Source: Hyphomicrobiales bacterium | Lineage (GTDB): Bacteria; Pseudomonadota; Alphaproteobacteria; Rhizobiales; Rhizobiaceae | Length of the DNA: 64,000 nucleotides | Assembly: GCA_900471925.1 (NCBI GenBank) | Contig: UCGV01000034.1 | Span: forward strand, 51,214-115,213 | Direction of reading: 5' to 3' | Part shown: piece after piece, positions 24,613 through 33,487 of the stretch | How positions within the stretch are numbered: position 1 is the stretch's first letter | Layout of the letters: each line of letters starts with the position of its first letter | The notes under the pieces: generated by a model | What the model was told of the DNA's origin: nothing | What the model saw: only the letters and a program-made list of their open reading frames with translations | Database searches by the model: none | Translations under genes and position numbers: made by a program

Positions 24613-25376
24613 TCGGAATTGAAGGCCAGGCGGCTCCCTTGCAGTCGGATTCTCCCGAGCCGTTGTGGCAGCAGGCTGCAAAGGCGATCATGAAGGAAAT
24701 CGCTGCGGGCAAATTAGTGTCGGGAAGCCGGCTGCCGGCGGAGCGTGATCTCCTGACGCGGCTGTCAATCAGCCGGGTGACACTGCGCCGTGCCCTGCAG
24801 AGCCTTGTGACGGACGGCGTGCTGGTCTCCTCCCATGGCCGCGGATGGTATATCGCGACGGAAGCTCATCAGGAATTCCCGCAGACGCTGGAATCTTTCA
24901 GCGAGACGGCTGCCCGCCTTGGCCTTGCACCATCATCGGAGGTGCTGCGCGCTGAAGAGGCGCCGGCGAACCTCGACGAAGCCGAAGAGCTCGGCATTGC
25001 ACCCGGCGCGTCGGTCTTTCATCTCGACCGTGTGCGCATGCTCGACGGCGTGCCGGTCGCCGTCGATCAGTCGTTCTTTCCGTCGATCCGCGGGTTCGAC
25101 ATGTCGGTGATCGACTTCAAGACTGCCTCGTTGTTTCGCCTTTTGAGCGGAGCGGGTTTCGATCTTGCCCGCGCGGAATCAACGATCGAAGCTCAGGCGG
25201 CCGACAAGGTGCTCGCCCGGCATCTCGGCATCGAACAGGGCATGCCGATCCTCGCCATGCGCCAGCTCGTCGAAGACGGCAACGGACGTCCGGTCATGGC
25301 CTCGACGATCCGCTATGCCGGTGATCGCTACCGTTTGCGCACATCCTTTTCACGCACTGGCAAAGCAGGCGGCTGA
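24609..25376 (+). CDS. GntR/HutC-family transcriptional regulator
   Basis: A 255-residue regulator. The GntR winged helix is at about 16-85 (LWQQAAKAIMKEIAAGKLVS, RLPAERDLLTRLSISRVTL, then LVTDGVLVSSHGRGWYIA). The UTRA ligand-binding domain of the HutC subgroup follows at about 100-250 (VFHLDRVRMLDGVPVAVDQS). Such proteins often sense an amino-sugar phosphate, as NagR/YvoA does. Start overlaps the preceding stop by four bases. It probably controls its own operon and the divergent sugar importer. Confidence 0.93.
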   Translation: MIGIEGQAAPLQSDSPEPLWQQAAKAIMKEIAAGKLVSGSRLPAERDLLTRLSISRVTLRRALQSLVTDGVLVSSHGRGWYIATEAHQEFPQTLESFSETAARLGLAPSSEVLRAEEAPANLDEAEELGIAPGASVFHLDRVRMLDGVPVAVDQSFFPSIRGFDMSVIDFKTASLFRLLSGAGFDLARAESTIEAQAADKVLARHLGIEQGMPILAMRQLVEDGNGRPVMASTIRYAGDRYRLRTSFSRTGKAGG

Positions 25377-25452
25377 CCCGCCCGCACAGGTGCACGACAG
25401 CCGGCAATTCATGGCGCCGGCGCATGATTTCAGGACCAGGGAGAAGACCGGA

Positions 25453-26451
25453 ATGGTCAAGGGTTATATTTCGCTTGCCGAAGCGCGTGCTTCGCAGGCG
25501 AGCGCGCTTGAAAAGGCAATTGCCGAGATCGGCCGGGAGGTCGAAATCGCCTCCGAGGCATTCAGAGGGCCGGGCCCAATCTTCATGGGCATCGGCGCGA
25601 GCTTTGCGGCTTGCTCGGCAGCAGTCTGGAATTTGCGTTCTCGCGGCATCCATTCCTGGCGCCTCAACGGTGGCGAATATCCCGTCCCTTTCCCGACCTC
25701 CAGCCACCCTGTCATCGCCGTCTCGCAAAGCGGCAAGAGCACCGAGACGCTTGCTGTCCTCAATTCGATCGATCGCAGCCTGCGGATGTCCGTCGTCAAT
25801 GCCAAGGAATCGCCGGTCGCAGCCGCGTCATCGACCAATATCTCGCTCGGTGCCATCCCCGACAGCTATGCCTCGACGATCGGTTATACGGCCACGATCG
25901 CGGCACTCGGCATGATCGCCGAAGCCTGGGATGGCGGCGCTGTCGATGCATCCTGGGCCAATCTTCCGGCCGCCTTCCGTCAACTCGAAGGAGAGCTTGC
26001 GGCGCGGATCGGCGAAATCCTTTCCCGCATGGAGCAGGCGACCTATGTCGATTGCGCGGCGCTCGCTTCTTCCGCCGGCTCCGCTGAAGTCGGCTCGCTG
26101 CTCTTGCGCGAGATCGCCCGCATCCCCTCGACCGGCATGTCGACCCGTCAATATCTCCACGGCGCGATGGAATCGGCCGGCAACGGGGTGCATATTCTCT
26201 TCGGCGATGAGCGGGAGGCAGCACTGGCGTCTACACTGACAAAGGCCGGCCATCATACGATCCTTGCCGGCCCCGTGCAGCCTGAGGCAAACGAGCGGCT
26301 GACCTATATTCCGCTGCCGCGCGTTTCACTGACCCAGCGGCCGATCCTCGAAGCCGTCATCATGCAGACGATTGCGGTGGAAACGGCGGTTGCGCGTGAG
26401 CTCGATCCCGACGCTTTCGTGTTCCACCACAACGATACCAAGGTGGCCTGA
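25453..26451 (+). CDS. Double-SIS-domain sugar isomerase/deaminase (AgaS/GlmS C-terminal-like)
   Basis: A 332-residue protein with two sugar-isomerase (SIS) domains. The first contains MGIGASFAACSAAVWNLRSR and the phosphosugar loop AVSQSGKSTET. The second has VGSLLLREIARIPSTGMSTR and the GlmS-like end VETAVARELDPDAFVFHHND (usually DxDxPRNLAKSVT in GlmS). It would aminate, deaminate or isomerise a hexose phosphate in amino-sugar catabolism. The ATG at 25453 is favoured by GGGAG nine bases upstream; ATG 25411 is possible. Ends three bases before the kinase gene. Confidence 0.88.
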   Translation: MVKGYISLAEARASQASALEKAIAEIGREVEIASEAFRGPGPIFMGIGASFAACSAAVWNLRSRGIHSWRLNGGEYPVPFPTSSHPVIAVSQSGKSTETLAVLNSIDRSLRMSVVNAKESPVAAASSTNISLGAIPDSYASTIGYTATIAALGMIAEAWDGGAVDASWANLPAAFRQLEGELAARIGEILSRMEQATYVDCAALASSAGSAEVGSLLLREIARIPSTGMSTRQYLHGAMESAGNGVHILFGDEREAALASTLTKAGHHTILAGPVQPEANERLTYIPLPRVSLTQRPILEAVIMQTIAVETAVARELDPDAFVFHHNDTKVA

Positions 26452-26453
26452 CC

Positions 26454-27362
26454 ATGGTCGACAGAACATGTCTCATCGCGCTCGACGTCGGCGGAACCAA
26501 GACGCATCTGGTCGTCGAGACATTGGCGGGTGATCGGATTCTCGATACCATCATCACCAGCCATGATTGGGATGCCGAGCCCGCTACGCATGGTGCGGAC
26601 TGGCTCGCAGCACGCTTAAAAGCCAACCTGCCTTCGGACATTGATATCGCTTCGATCGCCTTCGGCGCACAGGGCATCAACCGCCCGGACACCGGGCGCG
26701 CGCTCGAAATGGCATTGCTCGATCGTGGCTATCGCGTCCACGCCGTCAATGATGCCGCACTCATCGTACCCGCTGCCGGCTTCGCAGAAGGCATTGGCGT
26801 TATCGCCGGCACCGGCGCAATTGCAGTCGGGACCGATGCGTCGGGGCAGCCGCTGTCGTCCGGCGGCTGGGGATGCGTGATCGGCGACGAAGGCGGTGCT
26901 GCGGCATTGGTGCGCGAGGCGACGCGCGCCGCGCTCAAGGCTCATGACGACGGTCGGCCTGACGACGGGCTGCTCTCCGCCCTGATCAAGGATTTTGGCG
27001 TCGAGGATGCCGAGCGGCTGACGCGCAGGGTCAATGACGACCCGACGGCCGAAAACTGGGCGCCACACTGCGCTTCCATCTTCGATGCGGCGGACCGGGG
27101 ATCGCTGCTGGCAGCAAAGATCATCTCCCAAGGCGCCGCCGATCTTGCCGCACTTGTCGGCCAACTCCGGAACCGCGGTGCTACCGGCAATAACGTGGTG
27201 GTCGCGGGAAGCGTCATCGTCAATCAGCCAAGGCTGTTCGATGCGTTCAAACAGGCGCTGCGCGAAGAGCATCCCCGGCTTGCGGTCCACAGGCTGACTG
27301 TTTCTCCGGTCGAGGGCGCCCTGTTTCTCGCCCGCGCTGCGCTAAAGCCTGCGGCCGAATAA
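26454..27362 (+). CDS. BadF/BadG/NagK-type sugar kinase (ASKHA fold)
   Basis: A 302-residue ATPase/kinase of the N-acetylglucosamine-kinase-like BadF family. The phosphate-1 loop is ALDVGGTKTHLVVET at about 8, the connect-1/phosphate-2 text is GVIAGTGAIAVGTDASG, the segment GWGCVIGDEGGAAALVREA is the most diagnostic, and the adenosine motif is NVVVAGSVIVNQPRLFD. It would phosphorylate the imported amino sugar or its N-acetyl form before the SIS enzyme acts. It starts two bases after the SIS gene stop and is the end of the operon; a hairpin follows. Confidence 0.92.
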   Translation: MVDRTCLIALDVGGTKTHLVVETLAGDRILDTIITSHDWDAEPATHGADWLAARLKANLPSDIDIASIAFGAQGINRPDTGRALEMALLDRGYRVHAVNDAALIVPAAGFAEGIGVIAGTGAIAVGTDASGQPLSSGGWGCVIGDEGGAAALVREATRAALKAHDDGRPDDGLLSALIKDFGVEDAERLTRRVNDDPTAENWAPHCASIFDAADRGSLLAAKIISQGAADLAALVGQLRNRGATGNNVVVAGSVIVNQPRLFDAFKQALREEHPRLAVHRLTVSPVEGALFLARAALKPAAE

Positions 27363-27382
27363 ATCCGACCGCTGATAAAATA

Positions 27383-27421
27383 GGAGGTCAGCCGGACAGT
27401 CCGGCCGGCCTCTTCTGTTTT
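27383..27421. terminator. Intergenic bidirectional terminator hairpin
   Basis: A 14-bp stem with one mismatch (arms AGGAGGTCAGCCGGA and TCCGGCCGGCCTCTT, loop CAG), followed on the plus strand by TCTGTTTT. It lies between the converging kinase and aldehyde dehydrogenase genes, so it fits as a terminator. Confidence 0.7.
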
Positions 27422-27423
27422 GA

Positions 27424-28785
27424 CTAGGCGCCCTTCCAGACGAGCTTGGCATTGGCAAGCTCACGCGCGCCAAGGCCACCCAGTTCCCGCCCGAAACCAG
27501 AGCCTTTGACGCCGCCGAAGGGCGCGCGCGGATCGGAGCGCACGAAATCGTTGATGAAGACGGCACCCGCTTCGATCCGCCCCGCAACGCGTTCGGCTCG
27601 ATCGGGATTGCTACTCCAGACGGCTGCACCAAGACCGTATTCGGTGTCGTTTGCCAACGCGACCGCCTCATCCTCGTCCTTGAAGGTGTAGAGCATGGCG
27701 ACCGGCCCGAAAAACTCTTCGCGGGCGACCGGCGCATCCTTCGGCAGGCCGGCAATCACGGTCGGCTCGTAAAAGTAACCGGGGCCAGCGATCGGCTTGC
27801 CGCCAGTCAGCACACGTGCGCCTGCCTTGACGGCATCATCGACCTGTCTCTGCACATTGTCACGAATGTCCGAACGAGCCAGCGGCCCAAGCTTTGTTTC
27901 CGCCTTCATCGGATCGCCGACCTGAATACGCCTGACTGCATCGACGAAGGCGGCGGTGAAACGTTCGGCAATCGGCGCATGAACGAAGATCCGCTTGGCG
28001 GCGATGCAGCTCTGGGCGTTGTTCGAATAGCGCGACACCACCGCCATCTGCACGGCCTTATCGAAATCCGCATCGTCGAAGACGACGAAGGGGTCCGAAC
28101 CGCCAAGCTCCAGCACGACCTTCTTTCCAAGCGAGCCCGCCTGCTCGGCGACAGCCCGGCCGGCTGCCGTGCTGCCGGTGACGGTGACGGCCGCGATCCG
28201 GGCGTCGGCGATCACGGCCGGGGCACGTTTGCGATCGATCACGAGGTTCGAATAAAGCCCGCGCGGCGCGCCAGCATCGAGAATGAGCTTTTCGATTGCC
28301 GCGGCGGATCCCTGGACGGTCTCGGCATGCTTGACGATGACCGTATTGCCGATGAGGGCTGCCGGAATGAAGAAGCGCAACACCTGCCAGAAGGGCAAGT
28401 TCCACGGCATGATGCCGAAGATCGGACCGATCGACTGATAGACGATCTTGGCCGGCGTGCCGGCGATCGGCTCGTCGACGACATAGGCAAGGCCGTCGCT
28501 GGCGAAATGCCGTGCGCCAAAGGCGGATTTCTTGATCTCGCCCTGCGCCTCGGCAAAGGGTTTGCCCATTTCCGCAACGATCAGTGCTGCATACTCATCA
28601 ACTCGCTGCTCCAGGAGATCGGCAAGCCGGTTCAGGAATGCGGCCCTTTCCGCCAGTGATTTGGCAGACCATTGTTTCCAGGTTTCATGCGAGTGGTGAA
28701 GGATCTCTTCGACCTCGCGCTCGCTATGCTCCTCATAGGTGCCGATCAATTGCCCATCGGTTGGGTTGTAGGACAGGAAGCCCAT
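27424..28785 (-). CDS. NAD(P)-dependent aldehyde dehydrogenase, succinate-semialdehyde type
   Basis: A 453-residue ALDH-superfamily enzyme oxidising an aldehyde to its acid. The N-terminal signature FLSYNPTDGQLIGTYEEHSE and PWNLPFWQVLRFF are of the SSADH (GabD/Sad) subgroup, VTGSTAAGRAVAEQAGS is the nucleotide loop, the general-base Glu is in LELGGSDPFVV and the catalytic Cys in NNAQSCIAAKRIFVH. In this cluster it most likely oxidises the aldehyde made by the upstream amine oxidase. The substrate could be a semialdehyde from putrescine or a phenylacetaldehyde. Last gene of the amine operon, 47 bases after the DUF2182 gene. Confidence 0.93.
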   Translation of the reverse strand: MGFLSYNPTDGQLIGTYEEHSEREVEEILHHSHETWKQWSAKSLAERAAFLNRLADLLEQRVDEYAALIVAEMGKPFAEAQGEIKKSAFGARHFASDGLAYVVDEPIAGTPAKIVYQSIGPIFGIMPWNLPFWQVLRFFIPAALIGNTVIVKHAETVQGSAAAIEKLILDAGAPRGLYSNLVIDRKRAPAVIADARIAAVTVTGSTAAGRAVAEQAGSLGKKVVLELGGSDPFVVFDDADFDKAVQMAVVSRYSNNAQSCIAAKRIFVHAPIAERFTAAFVDAVRRIQVGDPMKAETKLGPLARSDIRDNVQRQVDDAVKAGARVLTGGKPIAGPGYFYEPTVIAGLPKDAPVAREEFFGPVAMLYTFKDEDEAVALANDTEYGLGAAVWSSNPDRAERVAGRIEAGAVFINDFVRSDPRAPFGGVKGSGFGRELGGLGARELANAKLVWKGA

Positions 28786-28832
28786 CTAAATCTCCTCTTG
28801 TTTAGCAGGCAGGGTTTGTGGTCGAGGAAGCA

Positions 28833-29471
28833 TCAGCCGCTTCCTTGAAGCAGGGAAAAACTGGCGGCAAAGCAGAGTGTCACCGCGCCCAGGGCTGCGA
28901 GTTCGCTGCGCCAGGGAAACACGCTTTCAAGCACCATCCATGCGGACAATGTGGCCATCCAGACCATGTTGGTGGCACCTCCGGCGAATTGCAGGAGGAC
29001 CATGGCGAGACAGCAAGCCATACGGCAGGTCATTCGGTTTCGTGAAAGACCGCGCAGCAAGACAAGAATTGCACCGACCAGTACGGCGGGTGCAAAGAGG
29101 GGCGCGATGAAACGGCCACCGACATCGACGAAGCCTACCGATCGCAATATCCACTCGCTGAAAGCTCCGACTGCGGAGACGACGAGAAACAACAGGACCG
29201 AAGAAACCATCGCGCTTGTGTCGACCACTTGCCGCTCGCGCTTCAGCGATCGCGACAGAAACGCAGCAGGCGCCGTCATTGCGGCCATCATGGCCAGCCA
29301 TGAAAACGCGAGCTCGGGTAAGTTGCCGGCACCGCCAGAGGGCAGTCTGCCAGCTCGACAGATCACATCGCCAACCGTTTGCGGCATGCAGTAGAGGATG
29401 GCCCATGCGGAGGGGCCCGATAGCAGCAAACCGTAATCGGCAGCGGTGTGGCTGATCTCCTGTCTTGTCAT
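28833..29471 (-). CDS. DUF2182 membrane protein
   Basis: A 212-residue multi-span membrane protein of the DUF2182 group, often annotated as a predicted metal-binding integral membrane protein. About six hydrophobic segments are seen, the clearest at residues 57-75, 88-110 and 120-140. The family core is CRMACCLAMVLLQFAGGATNMVWM with a Cys pair, followed by WMVLESVFPWRSELAAL. It sits between the copper amine oxidase and the aldehyde dehydrogenase. A role in copper delivery or quinone cofactor formation is possible but is inference from context alone. Confidence 0.75.
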   Translation of the reverse strand: MTRQEISHTAADYGLLLSGPSAWAILYCMPQTVGDVICRAGRLPSGGAGNLPELAFSWLAMMAAMTAPAAFLSRSLKRERQVVDTSAMVSSVLLFLVVSAVGAFSEWILRSVGFVDVGGRFIAPLFAPAVLVGAILVLLRGLSRNRMTCRMACCLAMVLLQFAGGATNMVWMATLSAWMVLESVFPWRSELAALGAVTLCFAASFSLLQGSG

Positions 29472-29545
29472 TGACCTAATCCCTGGCGTGTTGAAGGCCT
29501 TGAGGCGTGAGACCGGCAGCGGATGCCGCCGGCCTTCGCCCAGGC

Positions 29546-31519
29546 TCAGCAGCAGCAGCTTCCCCCGCCCTGCCCGGCAAGCCCGCTCGCCTTGTTGACG
29601 ACGGGCGGCAGATTGTTGGAGGGGTTGACCTCAAAGAAGCCTGCCGGCGCCAGCGAGAAGCCGCAGGAAATGCAGGGCTGGACCGGGAAATCTTCTGCAC
29701 GCACGACATGGTGCAGCCCGAAGGAGTGCCAGAGCACGATGTCGGTATTATCGACATTGCGATCCTGTTTCACGAGTTCGGCGAGACCATCGCTACCATC
29801 GGAATTGGCGACGAATTCGCCCCCCGGATAGCGTTCGTTCTCGTTGAAAGGTGTCACCCAGATGTGATTGCGGATGAAATTGGATCGGATACCCGAAGGG
29901 CCGTCTTCCTGGATCATTGGTGTGACGCAATTCGGCGCATGCAGCTTATAGGCCACCGGCTTGCCGACATGATTCAGCTTGTTGGGGTTGATCACTTTCC
30001 AGCTGCGATGGGTGGAAAGATCGGCCCGCCGCGCGGCGGCAAGCTCGGTCTTCAAGACCGTATCGACGGCATGGAAGGCGTTTCCATAAGGATTGCTCTC
30101 GCTATAGGGCTCCATGTAGGAATTGGTCTCGACGACGCTGTTGCCGCCACCGTCGACCGCCATGTCCAGGCGGGCGCAGAAAATATGCTGGTGGATCGGC
30201 GCACCGAGGCCCGGCTGAATTTCCGTTGAATACTTGTCCGGCTGGCCGGGATGGCAGGCATTGGTATTGACGATGCCCGTCGCCTTCATCTCGAATTCGA
30301 TCTCGCCAGCCTGATCGAGATACCAGTATTGGGCATATTCATAATTGCCGACGGTGCAGATGCTCGAGATGACGAGCTTGCGGCCACGATGGAGGACCGT
30401 GCGACCGGTGCGGAAATCCCAATGTTTCCAGAGGATGCCGGCATCTTCTTCATGAATGCAGACCGCCTTCTCGATCGTCACGACCTCGCCGTTAAGGCCA
30501 TTCACATGCGCGTCGAGATACTGGATCTGGCCGAGGCAATCACAACCGAGGCGAAGCGAATTGGTGAGCTTGCCGAAGCCATATTCACCGACGTCGAAAA
30601 TATTCTGTCGGGCGTGACCATAGAGTGGCGATCCGTAGGGAACGACAAGTTCGGCCACCGCGGCGCGGCGCACGACCGAGCGGCCGTCATAGCGGATGTC
30701 ATGAAGCACCAGCCCCTCGCGCGGCGTAAAGCCGATGGCGAGTGTCCACTTGTCCCAGGAGATCGCGTGATCCTTGATCGTGAAGCTAACGCCATCGGGT
30801 TGAACGACGTCGAGGGGTTTCAAGGGCGCATCCGGCGGCGGCAGGAATTCCGGATCGTAGTCGTAACGGGTCATCGGGATCGGCGGGTGATCCGGATAGT
30901 CGTCGACGCGCAGCACCTCGCCGGTCTTCACATCGATGACAGCGTTCAACCCTTCGATCGGATGGGCGTAATAATTGCCGAATTCGTGGACACGCAGCCA
31001 GGAGAAGGTGTGCGAGATCAGCCGGCCCTCCTCATCCTCGTGGCCGAAATTGCCGCCGGACCAGGAATCGACGATGACGCCGGTCATGTCGGCAATGCCG
31101 CGCTTGCGGCAGGCTTCGATGAAGCGCGGATCGTTCTTGACGTTGACTTCCACGCTCATCATCTGCTCGACCATGAAGCCGGCGCGCGCGGTCGGAAAAT
31201 GCTTGCGGCGGATGATCGTCTTCTCGGTGATCGAAACGATGAGCTGCCACACGCCTGGCACATCGAGATGGTTGACGTTGACGCGGGCTTCACGCGGTAG
31301 CGGCGCCCCTCCGAGATAGGCCCGGTATTCGCCAGGTGTCGGCTCGCGCAGATCGATGTTTTCGAACAGGACGCCAGGACCGAGTTCCGGGTCCGCCTTA
31401 AGAGTGGCGACGACGGCATTGATCTCGTCGGGGCTCAATGGTTTCAGCGCCTGCAGGTGTTCCGGCGGCGGCGGTGCGGCAGCAGGTTTCAGGCTGGCGG
31501 GATTGACGGTCTCATTCAT
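29546..31519 (-). CDS. Copper-containing primary-amine oxidase (topaquinone enzyme)
   Basis: A 657-residue cytoplasmic copper amine oxidase: RCH2NH2 + O2 + H2O to aldehyde, NH3 and H2O2. The catalytic base Asp309 is in FDVGEYG, the topaquinone-precursor Tyr393 is in VGNYEYAQYW, copper ligands His443 and His445 are in PIHQHIF, and the third is in VLWHSFGLHHVVRAEDF near the C-terminus. No signal peptide, unlike E. coli TynA. The C-terminal tail GLAGQGGGSCCC with three cysteines is odd. The ATG at 31519 is preceded by GAGGACAG, with the longer frame less likely. Organised with polyamine-type importer genes and an aldehyde dehydrogenase, so amine breakdown for carbon and nitrogen is the likely role. 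Confidence 0.95.
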   Translation of the reverse strand: MNETVNPASLKPAAAPPPPEHLQALKPLSPDEINAVVATLKADPELGPGVLFENIDLREPTPGEYRAYLGGAPLPREARVNVNHLDVPGVWQLIVSITEKTIIRRKHFPTARAGFMVEQMMSVEVNVKNDPRFIEACRKRGIADMTGVIVDSWSGGNFGHEDEEGRLISHTFSWLRVHEFGNYYAHPIEGLNAVIDVKTGEVLRVDDYPDHPPIPMTRYDYDPEFLPPPDAPLKPLDVVQPDGVSFTIKDHAISWDKWTLAIGFTPREGLVLHDIRYDGRSVVRRAAVAELVVPYGSPLYGHARQNIFDVGEYGFGKLTNSLRLGCDCLGQIQYLDAHVNGLNGEVVTIEKAVCIHEEDAGILWKHWDFRTGRTVLHRGRKLVISSICTVGNYEYAQYWYLDQAGEIEFEMKATGIVNTNACHPGQPDKYSTEIQPGLGAPIHQHIFCARLDMAVDGGGNSVVETNSYMEPYSESNPYGNAFHAVDTVLKTELAAARRADLSTHRSWKVINPNKLNHVGKPVAYKLHAPNCVTPMIQEDGPSGIRSNFIRNHIWVTPFNENERYPGGEFVANSDGSDGLAELVKQDRNVDNTDIVLWHSFGLHHVVRAEDFPVQPCISCGFSLAPAGFFEVNPSNNLPPVVNKASGLAGQGGGSCCC

Positions 31520-31581
31520 GGCTCTGTCCTCGGATTCATGGCACGGAAGCATGGCCTCCGGCGGTCTCGCGCGTGATATGA

Positions 31582-31598
31582 CGGGCCGTTACGGCCCG
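31582..31598 (-). repeat. Short perfect hairpin between binding-protein and oxidase genes
   Basis: CGGGCCG, TTA, CGGCCCG: a perfect seven-bp stem, 24 bases after the polyamine-binding-protein stop and 62 bases before the oxidase start. May tune expression between the genes or stabilise the upstream message. Confidence 0.5.
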
Positions 31599-31622
31599 CC
31601 TTGGTCTCATCTCCGGGTCTTG

Positions 31623-32660
31623 TTACTGGCGCAGCGTCGTCCAGATGCGGTCATAAGCGCGGGTCGCTTTTTCCTCGCAGGCCGGTGCAAAGACGATCTT
31701 CAGATCCTTCGGCGGATTGAATTCCGGCGATTCGCCCGTTTCCTTCGGCAGGAACTTGTCAGAGCCGGTCACCGCGCTCTGATAGCCGGTCGACTTCTGC
31801 TGCAGAGCGATGTTTTCGGGATCCATCAGGAAGTTCAGGAACTTCTTGGCGTTCTCCAGGTCGGGCGCACCCTTCGGCACGGCGACATTGTCCATCCAGC
31901 CGATGACCCCCTCCTTCGGGAAGACATATTTGACCGTTGGCTTCTGCAGGCGCGAGGCGAGCGCCTTGCCCGACCATTGCTCGTGCATGACGGTTTCGCC
32001 CGATACCTGCCGCTCGGTCGTGCCGTCGGAATTATAGACCTTCACGAAAGGCTTCTGCGCTTCCAACAGCGCGTTGACGGCCTTCAGGTCGGCCGGATTG
32101 CTGTTGCACTGGTCCTTGCCGAGGTAGAGCAGGGCAAGCGACATCACTTCGGATGGCGAGCCGAACATGCCGATCTTGCCCTTGAGGTCGTTGGAAGGTT
32201 CAAACAGTGACTTCAGGCTGTCGGTCGCCCCCTTGTAGGCGGCCGTATCGACTGAATAGGAGGTCGTCCCCCAAACCCAAGGCACGGTATACTCGGCCTT
32301 GGGGTCCCAGGGACGCTTCTGCCATTTCGGATCGAGGTTTTTAAAGTTCGGCATTCCCGCCACATCGACCTTCTCGAACAGGCCCTGTTTGACGAAGATC
32401 GGCACGAAATCGTTGGAAATGATCATCACGTCATAGCCAGCGGCACCGGAGCTGATTTTGGCGAGCGCCGTCTCGTTGGAATCGTATGTATCGATCGTCA
32501 CCTTGATGCCGGTTTCAGCCTCAAACTTCTTGACCATCTCTTCGGACGTGTAATCAGTCCAATTATAGATGTGCAGGACGCCGGCATCGGCATGGGCGAT
32601 GGCCGGACCGATGATGGCAAGCAGGCTGGCTGTAACCAGCATCCTTTTTACGGTTTTCAT
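31623..32660 (-). CDS. Polyamine ABC importer substrate-binding protein (PotD/PotF-like)
   Basis: A 345-residue periplasmic binding protein. Signal peptide at 1-24 (KTVKRMLVTASLLAIIGPA). The mature protein begins VLHIYNWTDYTSEEMVKKFE, the classic PotD/PotF start, with ALAKISSGAAGYDVMIISND and VPWVWGTTSYSVDTAAYKG further on. It would bind an amine, given its neighbours. The ATG at 32660 opens the signal peptide; the longer frame upstream is not supported. It is the fourth gene of the importer run (ATPase, permease, permease, binding protein). Confidence 0.94.
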   Translation of the reverse strand: MKTVKRMLVTASLLAIIGPAIAHADAGVLHIYNWTDYTSEEMVKKFEAETGIKVTIDTYDSNETALAKISSGAAGYDVMIISNDFVPIFVKQGLFEKVDVAGMPNFKNLDPKWQKRPWDPKAEYTVPWVWGTTSYSVDTAAYKGATDSLKSLFEPSNDLKGKIGMFGSPSEVMSLALLYLGKDQCNSNPADLKAVNALLEAQKPFVKVYNSDGTTERQVSGETVMHEQWSGKALASRLQKPTVKYVFPKEGVIGWMDNVAVPKGAPDLENAKKFLNFLMDPENIALQQKSTGYQSAVTGSDKFLPKETGESPEFNPPKDLKIVFAPACEEKATRAYDRIWTTLRQ

Positions 32661-32674
32661 GTTCACCCTCTTCG

Positions 32675-33487
32675 TTATGATTGTTTGTTGTTCTGGCTGT
32701 TTCGTCCGATGAGCAGGGCGCCGGTGACGAGCACGAGCGAGATGCCGAGCAGGATCGTTGAGATAGCATTGACCTCCGGCGTCACGCCGAGGCGCATCAT
32801 GCCGTAGACATAGACGGGCAGTGTGGTCGATCCGGCACCCGACACCATGAGGCTGATCAGGAAGTCGTCGAGAGAGACGACAAAGGCCATCAGGGCACCC
32901 GCGAAGATTGCGGGCAGCAGCAGCGGAAAGGTGACGTACCGGAATAGCTGCCATTCGCTGGCATAGAGATCGCGCGCCGCATCTTCGAGACGGCTGCCGA
33001 GATCGCGCAAGCGCGCCTGGATCGGCAGCAGGGCGAAGGGAATGCAAAAGACTGTATGGGCAATGATCAAGTTAAAAAGTCCGTTGGTCATGCCGAGTGC
33101 CGAAAAGAAGATCAGCGTCATGATCGCGACGATGATTTCGGGAACGATCAGGGGGAGCGCGATCAAGGAGGTAACTAGCCCGCGCCCCCCCTTCAGGTCA
33201 CCGCGCTCGAGGGCGATAGCCCCGGCCGTTGCAATCACTGTGGAGGCGATTGTCGCGGCAATGGCGATGATGATGCTGTTGAAGGCAGCACGTCTGATAT
33301 CCTCGTTGGCCGCCACTTCGCCGAACCAGCGCAGGCTGAAGCCGGACCAGACGGTCACCAGTTGATTGGCATTGAAGGCATAGACGACGAGGATCACCAG
33401 CGGCAGATAGAGAAAGACAAGGATCACGGCCGTGAAGGCGCCGAGGCCCGGCGTATGGCGCCAGTCGAAGGGGCGAGGTGTTCTCAT
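32675..33487 (-). CDS. Polyamine ABC importer permease, PotC-like
   Basis: A 270-residue inner-membrane permease. Hydrophobic segments begin at FTAVILVFLYLPLVILVVYA (residues about 18-38), and the ATPase-contact loop is EDAARDLYASEWQLFRYVTF, typical of PotC. It follows the PotB-like gene with a four-base overlap and precedes the binding-protein gene by 14 bases. Confidence 0.93.
   Translation of the reverse strand: MRTPRPFDWRHTPGLGAFTAVILVFLYLPLVILVVYAFNANQLVTVWSGFSLRWFGEVAANEDIRRAAFNSIIIAIAATIASTVIATAGAIALERGDLKGGRGLVTSLIALPLIVPEIIVAIMTLIFFSALGMTNGLFNLIIAHTVFCIPFALLPIQARLRDLGSRLEDAARDLYASEWQLFRYVTFPLLLPAIFAGALMAFVVSLDDFLISLMVSGAGSTTLPVYVYGMMRLGVTPEVNAISTILLGISLVLVTGALLIGRNSQNNKQS

Noticed and set aside
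24118..24681. 187-codon minus-strand frame opposite the Gfo gene
   Set aside because: Shadow of the oxidoreductase and GntR genes, with no start signal.
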